37,579 nt of DNA from Jaenimonas drosophilae (lineage: Eukaryota; Euglenozoa; Kinetoplastea; Trypanosomatida; Trypanosomatidae), in the NCBI GenBank assembly GCA_030849065.1, contig JASAON010001490.1:1-37579 (forward strand), given 5' to 3'. Position numbers and translations under genes: made by a program. How positions within the stretch are numbered: position 1 is the stretch's first letter; each line of letters starts with the position of its first letter. Positions 17,832 to 28,500 of this stretch are shown piece by piece. The notes beneath the pieces were generated by a model, which was not told the origin of the DNA, did no database searches, and worked only from the letters and a program-made list of their open reading frames with translations.

Positions 17832-19292
17832 ATGCTAGGGAGGATTCCTCTGTCAGCTATACTCACATCTGCGGCTGGGGGTCGCCACAAGATTCCTTCT
17901 ACGACGTACAAGGCAGCAGATGACAGTCTCTTTTTTCAGTACTTGGATTCTGATGACACCCGACTTCCAACCCATCCTCTGTTGAATCCCTATCAACACC
18001 CACCTGAGGATTACGATACTTATGTGGGAGAAGATGTGTGGCTGCGCCAACCAAGTGATGATTCCTCTGATGATGAAGCTCCAGTGGAGGTTCGATTTGA
18101 CGACGTGGTGAACTGGGTTGCCCATTCCATCAGTGCCGATTGGGCGACAGATGGCGTTGTTCTTTGCGGAAAGTACGTTGTCGCGGATGATTGCCCATGG
18201 GCTGTGCCGTCGCACTCCCCCGCTGTATTTTCAGCAAAGGAGGTATTCCGTGTCATGAGATGCTCAACAAAGTTTATGGAAGATATTCATCACCAGATTC
18301 GTGAATGCGCAAACTGTGCGTACGGAAGCGACGATGCTCAATTGCAGTATTTGGAGTTCTCTTTGGTAAAGTCCATGGCAAAGGAAAGTGCTCGAGAATT
18401 CCGTATGTTTGTTCCGTACTTACTCTCTCTGGACGAGAGTACAGAGAAGCTTCGAAGTTGCTCGGAATCCGAATATAAGTACACGCTTCAAAAAGAAGAT
18501 GATTTTATTGGTATCTCCCAAAGGATCACCGAGGTTTGCTTTCCATCTCTGATGTCGTGGACTGAACAGGAGCATCATGCACGGCACGAGTGTCTTGTAG
18601 CTCGCGTGGAAGAAACGAATTTGCTCAGTGATATTTCAGTCATGCGTCATAACCAGCTAATTCAACGACTCTTGAGCAGATGGCTCCGCCGACGGAGAGA
18701 TGACCAGCCGTTTCCACCAGTCTCTTCGTTTGTTCTTATTGTTGCCGTGGATGTGCTCTTCGACAGTGAGTCTCTGCCGATTTTTGTCCTTAGCGCAAAA
18801 TTCCGACTGTTTGCTGCAGCACAGAGCCCCGAATCAGCGGGCCTCCGCGAACACTTCGGGCAGCATGATTGGTATGGATCGGCCGCACCATTCATCGAGG
18901 TGCCTCCGAATGCGTCTGGTAGTGATGGGCCTGAAAGGAGAGATGAGTCTGACTCCGATGAGGATAACTGCTGCGGTGGAGATATTGGAAGTTTCTTCCG
19001 GCTGTTTCGCAACCAATTTAACTGGAATCAGTATGTCATGAACATGGAGCGTCGGAGGGCATTGATGAGATCAGGCACGAGTGACATCCCTTCTATACCT
19101 GACGATGGCTCGCGTGGAAAGTTACAGAAGTTTTGCGTGGTTGCTGCGGAATCCTCTGACTTGACCACTTGCCGGGATGCCTTTGAGAAGCGAGGACTCC
19201 CCTTGGAGCTACGGCGCCCAGAGCTTCTCACGGGCAATAAGGAGGGGGTGGAGCTCCTGGAGCGACTTCGTGAGAATATTAGCAGTCAGTAG
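17832..19292 (+). CDS. Hypothetical acidic protein
   Basis: The 486-residue product is not recognised. The N-terminal 110 residues are rich in Asp, Pro and Tyr (YQHPPEDYDTYVGEDVW, DDSSDDEAPVEVRFDDV). A helical, Cys-containing section follows at about 140-270 (FMEDIHHQIRECANCAYG). A basic patch (RWLRRRRDD) lies near 278-286, then a hydrophobic strand-like stretch (SFVLIVAVDVLFDSESLPIFVL) at about 294-316. A second acidic linker with DESDSDEDNCCGGD follows near 373-386. There is no signal peptide or clear transmembrane helix. Codon use and composition look like those of the neighbours, and the frame is the only long one here, so it is probably a real gene. It may be specific to the lineage. Confidence 0.75.
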   Translation: MLGRIPLSAILTSAAGGRHKIPSTTYKAADDSLFFQYLDSDDTRLPTHPLLNPYQHPPEDYDTYVGEDVWLRQPSDDSSDDEAPVEVRFDDVVNWVAHSISADWATDGVVLCGKYVVADDCPWAVPSHSPAVFSAKEVFRVMRCSTKFMEDIHHQIRECANCAYGSDDAQLQYLEFSLVKSMAKESAREFRMFVPYLLSLDESTEKLRSCSESEYKYTLQKEDDFIGISQRITEVCFPSLMSWTEQEHHARHECLVARVEETNLLSDISVMRHNQLIQRLLSRWLRRRRDDQPFPPVSSFVLIVAVDVLFDSESLPIFVLSAKFRLFAAAQSPESAGLREHFGQHDWYGSAAPFIEVPPNASGSDGPERRDESDSDEDNCCGGDIGSFFRLFRNQFNWNQYVMNMERRRALMRSGTSDIPSIPDDGSRGKLQKFCVVAAESSDLTTCRDAFEKRGLPLELRRPELLTGNKEGVELLERLRENISSQ

Positions 19293-19592
19293 CGGTATTT
19301 CTGCGTAACTGTGCGTTCTAACAACATCGGATAACAATTTCGTTGAAAAATTATCTTGGAAAATGTGCGTCATCGACTCTTCGATTGCTGTTGCTCTGCT
19401 CCGTAAACATAATTGGTACTCTCATCTACTAAACTACTGAAGTAGCGCGGAAACAAGGCGTTTCTCCTAGGTCCAGCTGTGCTGAATGGGCGAGCGCTGT
19501 CTCGAAAGTCAGCTACGTTGGAGTAACTTGCCCAGTGAGGCCAGTTCATGAAGTTCCTTTGTGGGACTCTTATCTAACCTGCTAAACTTGAC
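19293..19592 (+). other. Intergenic spacer, no gene seen
   Basis: The 300 bases before the kinase gene hold no protein-like frame and no clear RNA gene. AG dinucleotides near 19542 and 19552 with modest pyrimidine content could act as acceptors, but no strong tract stands out. Confidence 0.4.
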
Positions 19593-21563
19593 ATGTCTAC
19601 AGGGAAAGTAATTGGAGATGGTGCCCAATATCGAGTTGGAGCGCTTATTGCGAATGGTGCCTTCAGTGAGGTCTATCACTGCACATCTCTCGCAGATGGT
19701 GCCGCATACGCAGTGAAGGTGACGAAGCGGAAGTTAGCAGAGAGCAGCCATATGACCCAAGCCCTTATTCGAGAAGTGAACGCAATGGAAGTTGCTGGGC
19801 AGTCCCCATACGTTGTGAGCTTAGTTGACAAGCTTGTGTCATCCAATAACTACTACATTATCATGGACTTAGCAGAGGGCGGAACTCTTCAGAAATTCAT
19901 CAAGGACAGACATAAAAGTAAAAACGACATCGATGGCGATACTGTGGAGGTGGAGTGGGCTAGACCGTACGTCAAACAATTGCTGTTGGGCATATCATCT
20001 CTTCACCAGCACAATGTGGTGCACCGAGATATCAAACCAGAGAACATTTTGCTCAACTCAAGTCGAACCCGACTTCTTCTTTCAGATTTCGGTTTTGCTT
20101 GCTATGCCCCACCAGGAAGAATTCTTCATCGTGGTTGCGGTACGCTACGTTACTCCGCACCTGAGATCTTGGTCGAACAGCCAGCGTATGATGGACGAAA
20201 GGTGGATATTTGGGCCGCTGGCGTCACATTGTTTGCGATGCTATTCGGCCGGCATCCTTTTTTGAGCGGCCGTGTCACCGACCCAGATGTAGTACTTGGT
20301 ACGATTCTCCACAATAAGCTGAGGTTACGAGGCTCTTGTGCGCACCCTTTATTGACGGACTTTTTTAGGTCCATGCTGGAGGTGGACCCCTCCAAGCGAA
20401 GTTCTGCTGATCAGTTGCTGCGTCACCCTTGGCTGTCCAACTGTAGCACCTCTCCATTGGAGCGTTCCGCTCTTTCACCTGCATTTCGAAAGCGAGGAAA
20501 CATCGCCGCAACTGACTCCGCTGGCATTCATACCGACGATGCAGCTTTCTGTTGTGAAGATTGCGATGAGCAGGAGAATAGCGTAGGGGAGGACTCTTTC
20601 TTTTATAATCAGAGCCAGCATAGTGTCGCGCAGACTGCGTCAGTTGATCTCGACGAGCTCAGTAGGAACAGTCTTGCTACCATTAGTAGCCTCTCTGGTG
20701 CAGCCCCAGAGTTTCTGGGCTCTCCCAACGCCCAATCCACATCCAATGCATCCATGCACTCATTGAGCGGCGTTTCTTCGCTGCAAGATGGGAAAGAAGC
20801 CAGGCTGCGGGAACCGTCGTCGTTGTTCTCAAGCTTCAGTGGAGTGCCAGATGGTGATGGTGATGATACTTCAGTGCCCACTAGAGTGTCTCGCCTGAGG
20901 GATTTCTGCCTTACAGTCGCGGTTTTTTGCAACCTTGCGCTGTTTTTCGTTGCCCTTCTGACAGCCAGCGCGCTGCGAATTCTATTCAACATGCGCGTGA
21001 GCGACCTTCCGGTGCCACAGCGCATCATTTCATGGATGGAATACCTGCTTGTTCCTCCTCATGAGCGAGCTGTGTTTGTACGCAGGACGCGACGCCCAAC
21101 TCTTGATAGGGAAACACCTGAGGGTCAACAGGCCAATTCACAGCGCACTACGCCAGGACATGCACTACGACGGTACTTCCGAAAAGCTGAGCGCTATTTG
21201 ACTGCTAGTAACTCCAAGTGGTTGAGAGAGGGCATCCCACACCAAGAGGATACTCTGGACGTGCACCGAACTCCAATGAACAAGGCATCTGAAGTATCGG
21301 CAAAGACCATGGACGGCAATGCTCGTCTTGATAGCCCTGCTTGTACACTTCGCCGCCGAGCGAACCAAGGAATGCGTCTCAAACAGTTACCCCCACCTGG
21401 CGGATTGACCATGATGGGCCACGACTCTCCAGCTACTGGGCGGTTCTTCTCTCCCAGTGCCCCATTTCCGGCATGCTCGTCGCAATCAGAATATCCCAAC
21501 AAAGAGGATTTTCCAGTTCAGCGTGAAGATCATAACCATAGCAAGGCTTCTCTTCCAAGCTAA
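19593..21563 (+). CDS. Serine/threonine protein kinase with membrane segment
   Basis: The 656-residue protein starts with a CAMK-like kinase domain (about 13-282): nucleotide loop IANGAFSEVY (19-28), Lys42 in YAVKVTK, the helix C Glu61, HRDIKPEN (144-151), DFGFA (165-169), SAPE (188-191) and DIWAAGVTLFAML. All residues needed for catalysis are present, although the glycine loop has Ala and Ser where the first and third Gly usually stand. A Ser/Thr-rich linker (about 290-430) leads to one transmembrane helix at about 436-460 (LTVAVFCNLALFFVALLTAS), then a basic, Arg-rich tail of about 190 residues. No signal peptide precedes the kinase, so the kinase domain probably faces the cytosol from an internal or plasma membrane. 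Substrate is unknown, and it is not assigned to a named subfamily. Confidence 0.92.
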   Translation: MSTGKVIGDGAQYRVGALIANGAFSEVYHCTSLADGAAYAVKVTKRKLAESSHMTQALIREVNAMEVAGQSPYVVSLVDKLVSSNNYYIIMDLAEGGTLQKFIKDRHKSKNDIDGDTVEVEWARPYVKQLLLGISSLHQHNVVHRDIKPENILLNSSRTRLLLSDFGFACYAPPGRILHRGCGTLRYSAPEILVEQPAYDGRKVDIWAAGVTLFAMLFGRHPFLSGRVTDPDVVLGTILHNKLRLRGSCAHPLLTDFFRSMLEVDPSKRSSADQLLRHPWLSNCSTSPLERSALSPAFRKRGNIAATDSAGIHTDDAAFCCEDCDEQENSVGEDSFFYNQSQHSVAQTASVDLDELSRNSLATISSLSGAAPEFLGSPNAQSTSNASMHSLSGVSSLQDGKEARLREPSSLFSSFSGVPDGDGDDTSVPTRVSRLRDFCLTVAVFCNLALFFVALLTASALRILFNMRVSDLPVPQRIISWMEYLLVPPHERAVFVRRTRRPTLDRETPEGQQANSQRTTPGHALRRYFRKAERYLTASNSKWLREGIPHQEDTLDVHRTPMNKASEVSAKTMDGNARLDSPACTLRRRANQGMRLKQLPPPGGLTMMGHDSPATGRFFSPSAPFPACSSQSEYPNKEDFPVQREDHNHSKASLPS

Positions 21564-21882
21564 ACTGCGCTGACTGGCGTTGCAAGGGGATCTTGAACGA
21601 GTACAAGATGGCTTGTGGCGCTGTCGAGGTGAGGGTGAGGAGCGAAGCCTTCTCTGTGCCGTGGCATTAATCTGCCAGTCAATACTCCCTTTCTCTCATG
21701 ATGTTGACTGAAGATATGCGTCTCTTTTTTTTTTTTTGGGGGGGGGGGTCATTGACCGCTCCACGATACTGCTTCACCTCGCTTCTGTACTCAATGCTAT
21801 GTTTTCCTACCCTTTTCAATCTTATCCCCTATGTGTGTTGTAGGTCAGCATATTTGCGTACTGCATACCCCAGCTTATACCG
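21564..21882 (+). other. Spacer with poly-T/poly-G tract
   Basis: The 319-base spacer contains a T-run (21725-21737, 13 T) directly joined to a G-run (21738-21748, 11 G). Further on, a pyrimidine tract at about 21804-21831 with AG at 21842-21843 is a good trans-splicing acceptor for the LRR gene, 40 bases upstream of its ATG. No small gene is evident; the frame starting at 21698 runs through the homopolymers and into the LRR gene. Confidence 0.55.
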
Positions 21883-24228
21883 ATGCCCCACAGTGCAGCA
21901 GCTGAGGTGTACATTTCGGCGTGCAACCGCGAACATGCGGAATGCGCTATGGAGTTTGTGAATGCGTTGGATAGCAACGAGCGCGTGGCTGCGCTTGGAC
22001 ATCGGGCGGTTCCATTGAGTGATGTTGATTTGCGCTGTATTGCAGAGGCGATTCGCTCTCTCAATGGGGAGTGTGCCCTGAAGGTGCTGAATTTGGAGGA
22101 GAACGCATTTGGCCTCAATGGAGTTCAAGCACTCATGGAGGCACTGGAATCGAACCCCGGTTGCATCCGCGAGCTTCGATTGGGCAAGAACAACCTCAAG
22201 GACGCAGCAGCCTCAGCAATTGGCCAAATCCTTTCACACGACGGCTGTGGATTGAAGGTTCTCGACCTATCCGAGAATGGAATCACGAAGCATGGGGTTA
22301 TCCCCATCGCATCGGCGTTGCAGAACCCAACGTGTGATATCGTGGAGCTGAGCTTCCATAACAACAAGATCGACTCCGACGCAGCGGCTTATCTGGGCCA
22401 GGCAATTCGGTCCGCCCCCAAGCTGAAGCACCTTCACTTGGGTTACAATGCGCTTCGGGATAGCGGAGCTTCCCAGCTTGCCAAGAGTCTCCCCGAGGCA
22501 GTTTGTCTTTCTACCCTCGATCTCACAGCCAATCGTATCGGCCCCGTTGGTGGAGAGGCACTCGTGAGGGCACTCAAAAAATCATCCTGTACCGTGCAAA
22601 GGCTCAACTTGCGACATAACCTGCTGGACAGCGATACTATTTTGATGTTCGCAGATGTCATCCGAACCAACACGTCCCTCATTCAGCTCTTCCTCGGCTT
22701 CATGAACCCAACCCCTGAGGTGGCAGCAGAGGTTCTCAATGCTCTGCGGGATAATCGCCCACTGCTGCTTCTTGACATTTACGGTTGGAAGCTGCACTCC
22801 AGAAACGCACTTGACGTCATTCGTGGAATCCAGGAAAACAACACCACACTGGCAGCTATTGTGAGTGATGGATGCGCGCAAATCGCCCCACAAATTGATG
22901 AAGGAAACAATGCCCGTGAGAGCAAGGATTTGCATCCACTGTATGTTGGGCCGGATGACCGCGACGCTTATCTTGCTACCAAAAGCCTCAAGCGGTACTC
23001 ACGAGCTCAGTCCCGTCGGCAATCTCGTGCATCCTCGACAAGAGGCTCTCGCGCGGGTTCCACACGCGGCCGAACAAGCAGAAGGGCTAGTACATCGCAT
23101 CGCCACTCTTCTCGCCACGACAGCCGAGCTCCCCATGACTCACGGGGGGAGCGCAGCGAACGCAGCGGCCGCAGCACAAGCCGGGGTGCGCATGAGCACA
23201 AAGATGAGCGAGGCGAGAGAAGGGAGGCCCGCAGTGACCGTGAAGGCCGAAGCGAGCGAGCTACAAGCCGAGGAACTCACGACCACAGGGACGACCGAAG
23301 TGAGAGGAAGGAGGCCCGCAGTGATCGCGAAGGCCGAAGCGAGCGTGCTACAAGCCGCGGTGCGCGTGAGCACAAGGACGATCGCAGCGAGAAGAGAGAG
23401 GCTCGCAGTGACCGTGAAACGAGGGAGACAAATCGATCCAGCCGGCATGAAAGTGGCAGGAACCGCGATGAGCCCGCTGAAACCCCAGCGAGCCGCAACG
23501 GGAAGCAGTCCCAGCCTCCAGCTCGTGGGGAGGAGCGACGAGATACAGGGAGCGAGGAGGACCGTGATATCGAAGCGTTGCTTCGCGAGCTGCGCAAAAC
23601 TCCATGCGATCCTTCCACTGCCCGCGTGATTGAGGGGCTCGTTCGCGCCTTACAGCGGAAGATCGACCGGCAGTGTGGCTGCGGCAAGCAAGACAACCGT
23701 GGTATTGCCCAAACCCGCAATGGCTTTCCCAATGACGGCACTAACAGGCAGAACAACCAGTTTCCACCTCAGGGCCAAGGGAGCAGCAACACGTACGGGA
23801 ACAACAGCAATAACCGGCAGAACCCAAACACCTATGGCCGGCAGCCAACCAACAACAACTACACGGAAAACAACAGCTCCAACCCAGGATATGGCCGAAC
23901 AAACGACGCTCCGTCCCCTTACGCCAACGGGGCGACTAGTAATGACAACTCATATCAACAACAACAACAACAGCGCCAGAATCTGTATCAGCGGTCAGTG
24001 AGCCGCGAGTGGGAGCGTGCCGAGACTCCCCTGGTCCGTCCCAATTCAGAGCTACGCGATGTACCACCGGATTTGGCACGACACAACGAGGGGCCTGGTG
24101 AGGAACGCCCTGAAGAAGCCTCCCTTCAACGGTCGGTCTACGTACAAAACTTCCCTCCTCGTATTGAGCCGTCCCCTGCTCAGGATGCGAATCCACCTCG
24201 GCGCAAGTCCGTGTCTCACATGCTGTAG
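21883..24228 (+). CDS. RNI-type LRR protein with RE repeat and N/Q-rich tail
   Basis: The 781-residue protein begins with ribonuclease-inhibitor-type leucine-rich repeats (about 45-330; units such as LKVLNLEENAFGLNGVQALM and LKVLDLSENGITKHGVIPIA). These usually bind protein partners. Residues about 365-530 are Arg/Ser/Glu/Asp-rich and include three copies of a 29-residue unit starting TSRG (at residues 432, 461 and 490, the last incomplete). A predicted helix follows (about 555-590, DIEALLRELRKTP...VIEGLVRALQRKI). From about 600 to 720 the chain is Asn/Gln/Gly/Tyr-rich, including a run of Gln. Comparable RS/RE and N/Q-rich chains are prone to phase separation or RNA association; that is inference here. 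No enzymatic domain is seen. The start is set by the acceptor AG at 21842-21843. Confidence 0.88.
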   Translation: MPHSAAAEVYISACNREHAECAMEFVNALDSNERVAALGHRAVPLSDVDLRCIAEAIRSLNGECALKVLNLEENAFGLNGVQALMEALESNPGCIRELRLGKNNLKDAAASAIGQILSHDGCGLKVLDLSENGITKHGVIPIASALQNPTCDIVELSFHNNKIDSDAAAYLGQAIRSAPKLKHLHLGYNALRDSGASQLAKSLPEAVCLSTLDLTANRIGPVGGEALVRALKKSSCTVQRLNLRHNLLDSDTILMFADVIRTNTSLIQLFLGFMNPTPEVAAEVLNALRDNRPLLLLDIYGWKLHSRNALDVIRGIQENNTTLAAIVSDGCAQIAPQIDEGNNARESKDLHPLYVGPDDRDAYLATKSLKRYSRAQSRRQSRASSTRGSRAGSTRGRTSRRASTSHRHSSRHDSRAPHDSRGERSERSGRSTSRGAHEHKDERGERREARSDREGRSERATSRGTHDHRDDRSERKEARSDREGRSERATSRGAREHKDDRSEKREARSDRETRETNRSSRHESGRNRDEPAETPASRNGKQSQPPARGEERRDTGSEEDRDIEALLRELRKTPCDPSTARVIEGLVRALQRKIDRQCGCGKQDNRGIAQTRNGFPNDGTNRQNNQFPPQGQGSSNTYGNNSNNRQNPNTYGRQPTNNNYTENNSSNPGYGRTNDAPSPYANGATSNDNSYQQQQQQRQNLYQRSVSREWERAETPLVRPNSELRDVPPDLARHNEGPGEERPEEASLQRSVYVQNFPPRIEPSPAQDANPPRRKSVSHML
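23176..23418 (+). repeat. 87-bp coding tandem repeat (about 2.8 copies)
   Basis: Copies begin at 23176, 23263 and 23350, each opening with the codon ACA and encoding TSRG. The units are 87 bases (29 codons) and differ by scattered substitutions; the third fades after ARSDRE. The repeat lies in frame inside the LRR gene and encodes alternating Arg/Glu/Asp charges. Confidence 0.85.
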
Positions 24229-25500
24229 GAGTGATGACAGGCCATTTGTGCTGGAAGGCGGAGGATGTGGCAGGTGTACTGAATTGTGCGGCTCTCATCT
24301 ACCGCACCTAGATCCCTTGATTTACTTGCTGCAAGGGAAGAGATAGGAGCGTATCCTCACCTGTTCTCCTCTCCTACGACCATACCCATCGTTTGGAGAC
24401 TTCCTATATCCTCTCGCTTCAGTTTCTGCCGCAAGTCCCCCCCAATTTGACCACGACGGCTCACGCATGAATGTTTGGAGACCGTTTGCATTGGAGCCAT
24501 CTTCTGTAGAAGACGGGTGGTGATAGGGTCAGAACAATAGATCTAGAGACCCGGAAACATCCCTCTGCAGATTTCCTTCACCCCCAACATCGACCTGCCC
24601 AAACGTAGTGCATGAGGTTGTTGTGATGGAGACATGGCTGACACTGGAAGTAGGTGGAAATAAGGTGCCACACTTCCTCTCATCTACAGGATGAGCCAGC
24701 ACTTCACATGCTTCCACGTTGCCTTTCATCTACCCTGCGGATGGCTGCGCTGCATACCTTCAAGGAACAAGCGGCCAAATGTGGTTGATTATCATACCCA
24801 CGCCGAACAGTCAAGAGGTGCCTGTACTGTTGCCATTCCGGAGGGCTGCATCAGGACTCAAGACAAGAGCTATACAATTTGGCGAACTTTCCACATACCC
24901 TTTCTTCCACCCATATGTCGCACTCATTTAGCAGACGTTATTTGTTCTCTGTGTTTGTGGCACCTTCACTGTATGCGTAGACATCTTTTCATTCTCTTCT
25001 GTACATCTTTTCTTATGCTGTACACCTCGACTCTGCCGATAGTGCGCTCCTGCCGCACAATGCTTCCCATGGCGAGAGTACGGGGGATTGCTGAGCGGTG
25101 ATATCTGGGGATCGCACACGCGCTCACCTGTGTTTGCACATGAAAACAATCGGTGGTTGGAATTGACAACGCTGAAGGAATGAGCTTGTTCTCCAGTGAT
25201 GGTACTCTTTGCGTGGATTCTTCGTATTTTTTTTGTTCTTCTATCCTTTTTTTTTTCATACTCCCTATCTTCGCAGTCTATTTCACTCCGTAGTATTTAG
25301 GAGTGTTGCTGCTTGCGTGAGTGGCGGAAACGGCGGTTCTCTTTGAACGCGCTCACCGACCACTACCAACGGTGGCGCCTTGCTAGAGCATTGCTCACTT
25401 CCACCATAAAGGACTACGAGCGAATTTCCAGCGAGCCACATCTAACCTACAACGGCGCTTACTTCCCCTGAGCATTTTTTGTTGATTGAAATTCTGCTTG
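24229..25500 (+). other. Longest spacer within the array, no certain gene
   Basis: This 1272-base gap is several times longer than the others. A frame at 24691-25101 (136 residues) begins one base after a good acceptor (tract from about 24668, AG 24688-24689), but its translation is rich in Cys, His and Arg with no conserved look, so it is only a weak candidate. A frame at 24719-24931 overlaps it. A T-rich run near 25230-25258 precedes the TRPC4AP-like gene. I see no tRNA-like boxes. The gap may hold long untranslated regions, a non-coding transcript, or a short coding transcript I cannot recognise. Confidence 0.5.
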
Positions 25501-28500
25501 ATGCCCTTGGTCTCTAAGTTTACTCCAGCCCACCAAACCTTGTGGACCCCACAACGAGTTCCCATCCGTATAGATCCATCATGGCTGCTGTGTGATCTAT
25601 CAACTGAAGCGAGTCGAGGGCCCCCATTAAATGGACTCAATGGAGGCATTTATCTCCCCATGGCAGAGGCACTACGCGACATCACAATGACCTGGACAAC
25701 ACCGTCGTTTTCCGAGGTGCTTCGTTCACTGAGGCGGCTTGAAAGTGTGTTTGACCCTTCGCAACCTGAAGCCGTGCCGTACTTCGTTGCTCTTGGTGGA
25801 ATTCGTCTCTTTGTCCAAGTAATATGTGATCCAGTGAATCTCAGTGAGCGTGGTGCTGCCACCGCCCATTCATACTTTGATGTCATTGCGTGGGCACTAC
25901 GAAGTATGGCGGAGCTCCTCGTCTGTCATAGTGAGATCGGTTGGTACCTGTACGACCTCTACCCGGGCTTGATATGGCGTTTACTGGAGTTGTTCCAAGT
26001 GCCAAGGTTGGCACCTTTCGCGGGTGCATTTCTCGAGCGCATCATTTCTAGCGTTGGCCCCGTCATTGAGATTGCCAAAAGCCCACTCCTGATCTCCCTC
26101 ATTCGTACCTCACAGGATGCAATTTTTGCCCAGGTATGCCGGATTGTCGCGCTGCTGGTGGTTCCGGCGATGGGGCTTGGGGGATCTACCATCTCCGCAC
26201 GTCGCTTGACTCATCCAGAGAGCATGATGCCCATGAAACGAGTGCAGCGAGTCATTGATAGCAACGTTCTTTGGCTGATTGGCGAGGATAGGTTTATGCC
26301 GCGTCTCCTCGCGCTGTGTGAGTGCCGTGCGGTAGGCCTTCGCGTACAGCAAGGAAACCGTACCATGACACTGATGGAGAGCAATTTGACCGATACCACA
26401 ACCTTGATTAGTACTCTTCTTCAGGAATACAACCGTACGGGTGGTGCTGCGGCTCCTCCGGATATGGAGTCAGACGAGGCGAACCCAAGCGTTCCGACAA
26501 CACTCGAAGAGCGCGCTGCAGCGTTGCTTCAGAGAGGCTCCAGAGAGGATGATTGGGAGACGGAGTCTGCTTATGAGGAGGAGAGTGTGGGCGTGAGCTA
26601 CGAGGAGGGTGCGCCACCCCGCGACCGAGGAGATGACGCTGGCGAAGTGATGCTGGACCAAGGGCAAATGCTGAGGCTGCAGGAGGTACTGGGCTCGTTT
26701 GAGTTTCCACCGAATGCATCAGCAGGACAGAGACTTGATTCCGACGCTGCAAGTAGTATTCTCAGACAAATGGCAGATGAGCAGCTTCTACAGCCCCCCG
26801 AAGATGTGGAAGACAACAGCAAACTGGATTTGAGTTGGTTCTTTGGCACCGCCGACGCCTGCCAGCGCTGGCGTCTTCGTGATTGTACGCTGTTAGAGGG
26901 CCGCGATGACAATCGATCTCGCTTTCTGCCTGTGTGGGGTGGGAATGATGAGCTGATCAACAATTTTCGACTGCAGAATGAACAATCACTGAAGTCAATG
27001 CAGATGTACGCACGAGACCAGCATGATCCGTTGATGACAAGCCAGCAAGTTATTGTGGACTCACAGAGTGAGTTACTGTTCGTGTTGAATGTGATTCTCT
27101 CGACGTTTTGCTTCGGAGAGGCATGGAAGCAGCTCCGGGATGAGAGGTGGCTGAAGCGGGCAATTAAGATTTACGACGTAGCGTTTGGTCTCGATCAGCA
27201 GACATCGATGCTCATTGATGTTCCCATACGCATCACTCTCGCACCCCATCAACGTGCCCTGCCACGCTTTCTCCCAGCGGCGAGCTCACAGACGATGCAC
27301 GCCGTTGATGCAGCCCATGACGGTGCACCACCGCTTCAATGGTGCTCTTCCACATTTTTGGAACAACTTGGTAGCTACAAGGAAGCCTTCACTACTGATG
27401 CGAGCACGGAGATGTTTTTGGAGAATGACGAGGATGTTCTGGATGATAAGGCCACCCAGCATGGCCCGGATACGATTCGAAAGCTGGAACTGGTCCGCAG
27501 TATTCTGGAGTACTGGAATTGCCAAGATTGCTATGAGATTGCAATGGTTCGCCAGAGCCCCGATGCAGTTGGAGCGGCCTCTTCTTTGACGAAGCGGATC
27601 GCCACGACTCTTACCACGGCACGGGAAGGTAGCTGCGTGGAAACCACTGCCTGCCGGGCGCTTGAGACGTACCTCAGGTGCTTTGTCTTCACCATGGACG
27701 ATGAAGAGGATGGCTCCTCCCCATCCACCAACCCGTCAACGAGCCTGGACGATTCCCTTCTCACGAGGAGTTGCCCACAAACAGACTTGGGGGATATCCT
27801 TCTCAAACACATCCTGGAGGAGCGTTTGTATAACGGCACTCTTATTCCAGGCCTTCCGGGGACCATCACCAGCCTAAAGCGGATGGACGGATTTCTTGCC
27901 CTACTGGCTGAGCTGATACGCTACCACTATCCTAATTTCCACTTCTTGTTGAGATACGTGAATGACAGTGAATCGTTGACTCATTTGAATGTGCCTCGAA
28001 ATGATGGCGCCTCAGGCCGGATCCTTCTATCCGACGACGATACCGAGCTCGCACGTGTGATGAATGCACCCCCACTGGAGCGAATGGAGCACGAGGCGTT
28101 TGCCAGCGTTCTCATGCGGCGGATTTACTTCTGCGGGAGCGAAGCAAACCTCTTCATCCGCGCACTGGTGCTCTCTCTCACTCCAGGGTTGCGGTCGTCA
28201 GTGAACTACTATGATAAGGAGCATCCCGAGCCAATTCGCTCACCAACTGAGACCTTTTTTCGTGTAGGGGACGTCATCGCTGGCTACTCCATCCGTCTAA
28301 CACGCATTCGTTCACTTTCACGAGAGTATGTGCGGCGTATTGGTATTTCCATGAGCAGTGCTCAAACCACAGAAGCCATCCACGGCCGTCCCCTCCCTGA
28401 GACAACGGTTAACCTTCTGGAGAACCTCATGGGAGAGCTGCAGACCCTTCCACATCGCCTTCCCCTGGACCGACGGCCCTTTCCGCACCTGTACACGAAC

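Noticed and set aside
22865..23629. 254-codon frame overlapping the LRR gene
   Set aside because: It arises because the Arg/Glu repeat is open in a second frame; codon pattern and domain content support the LRR frame only.
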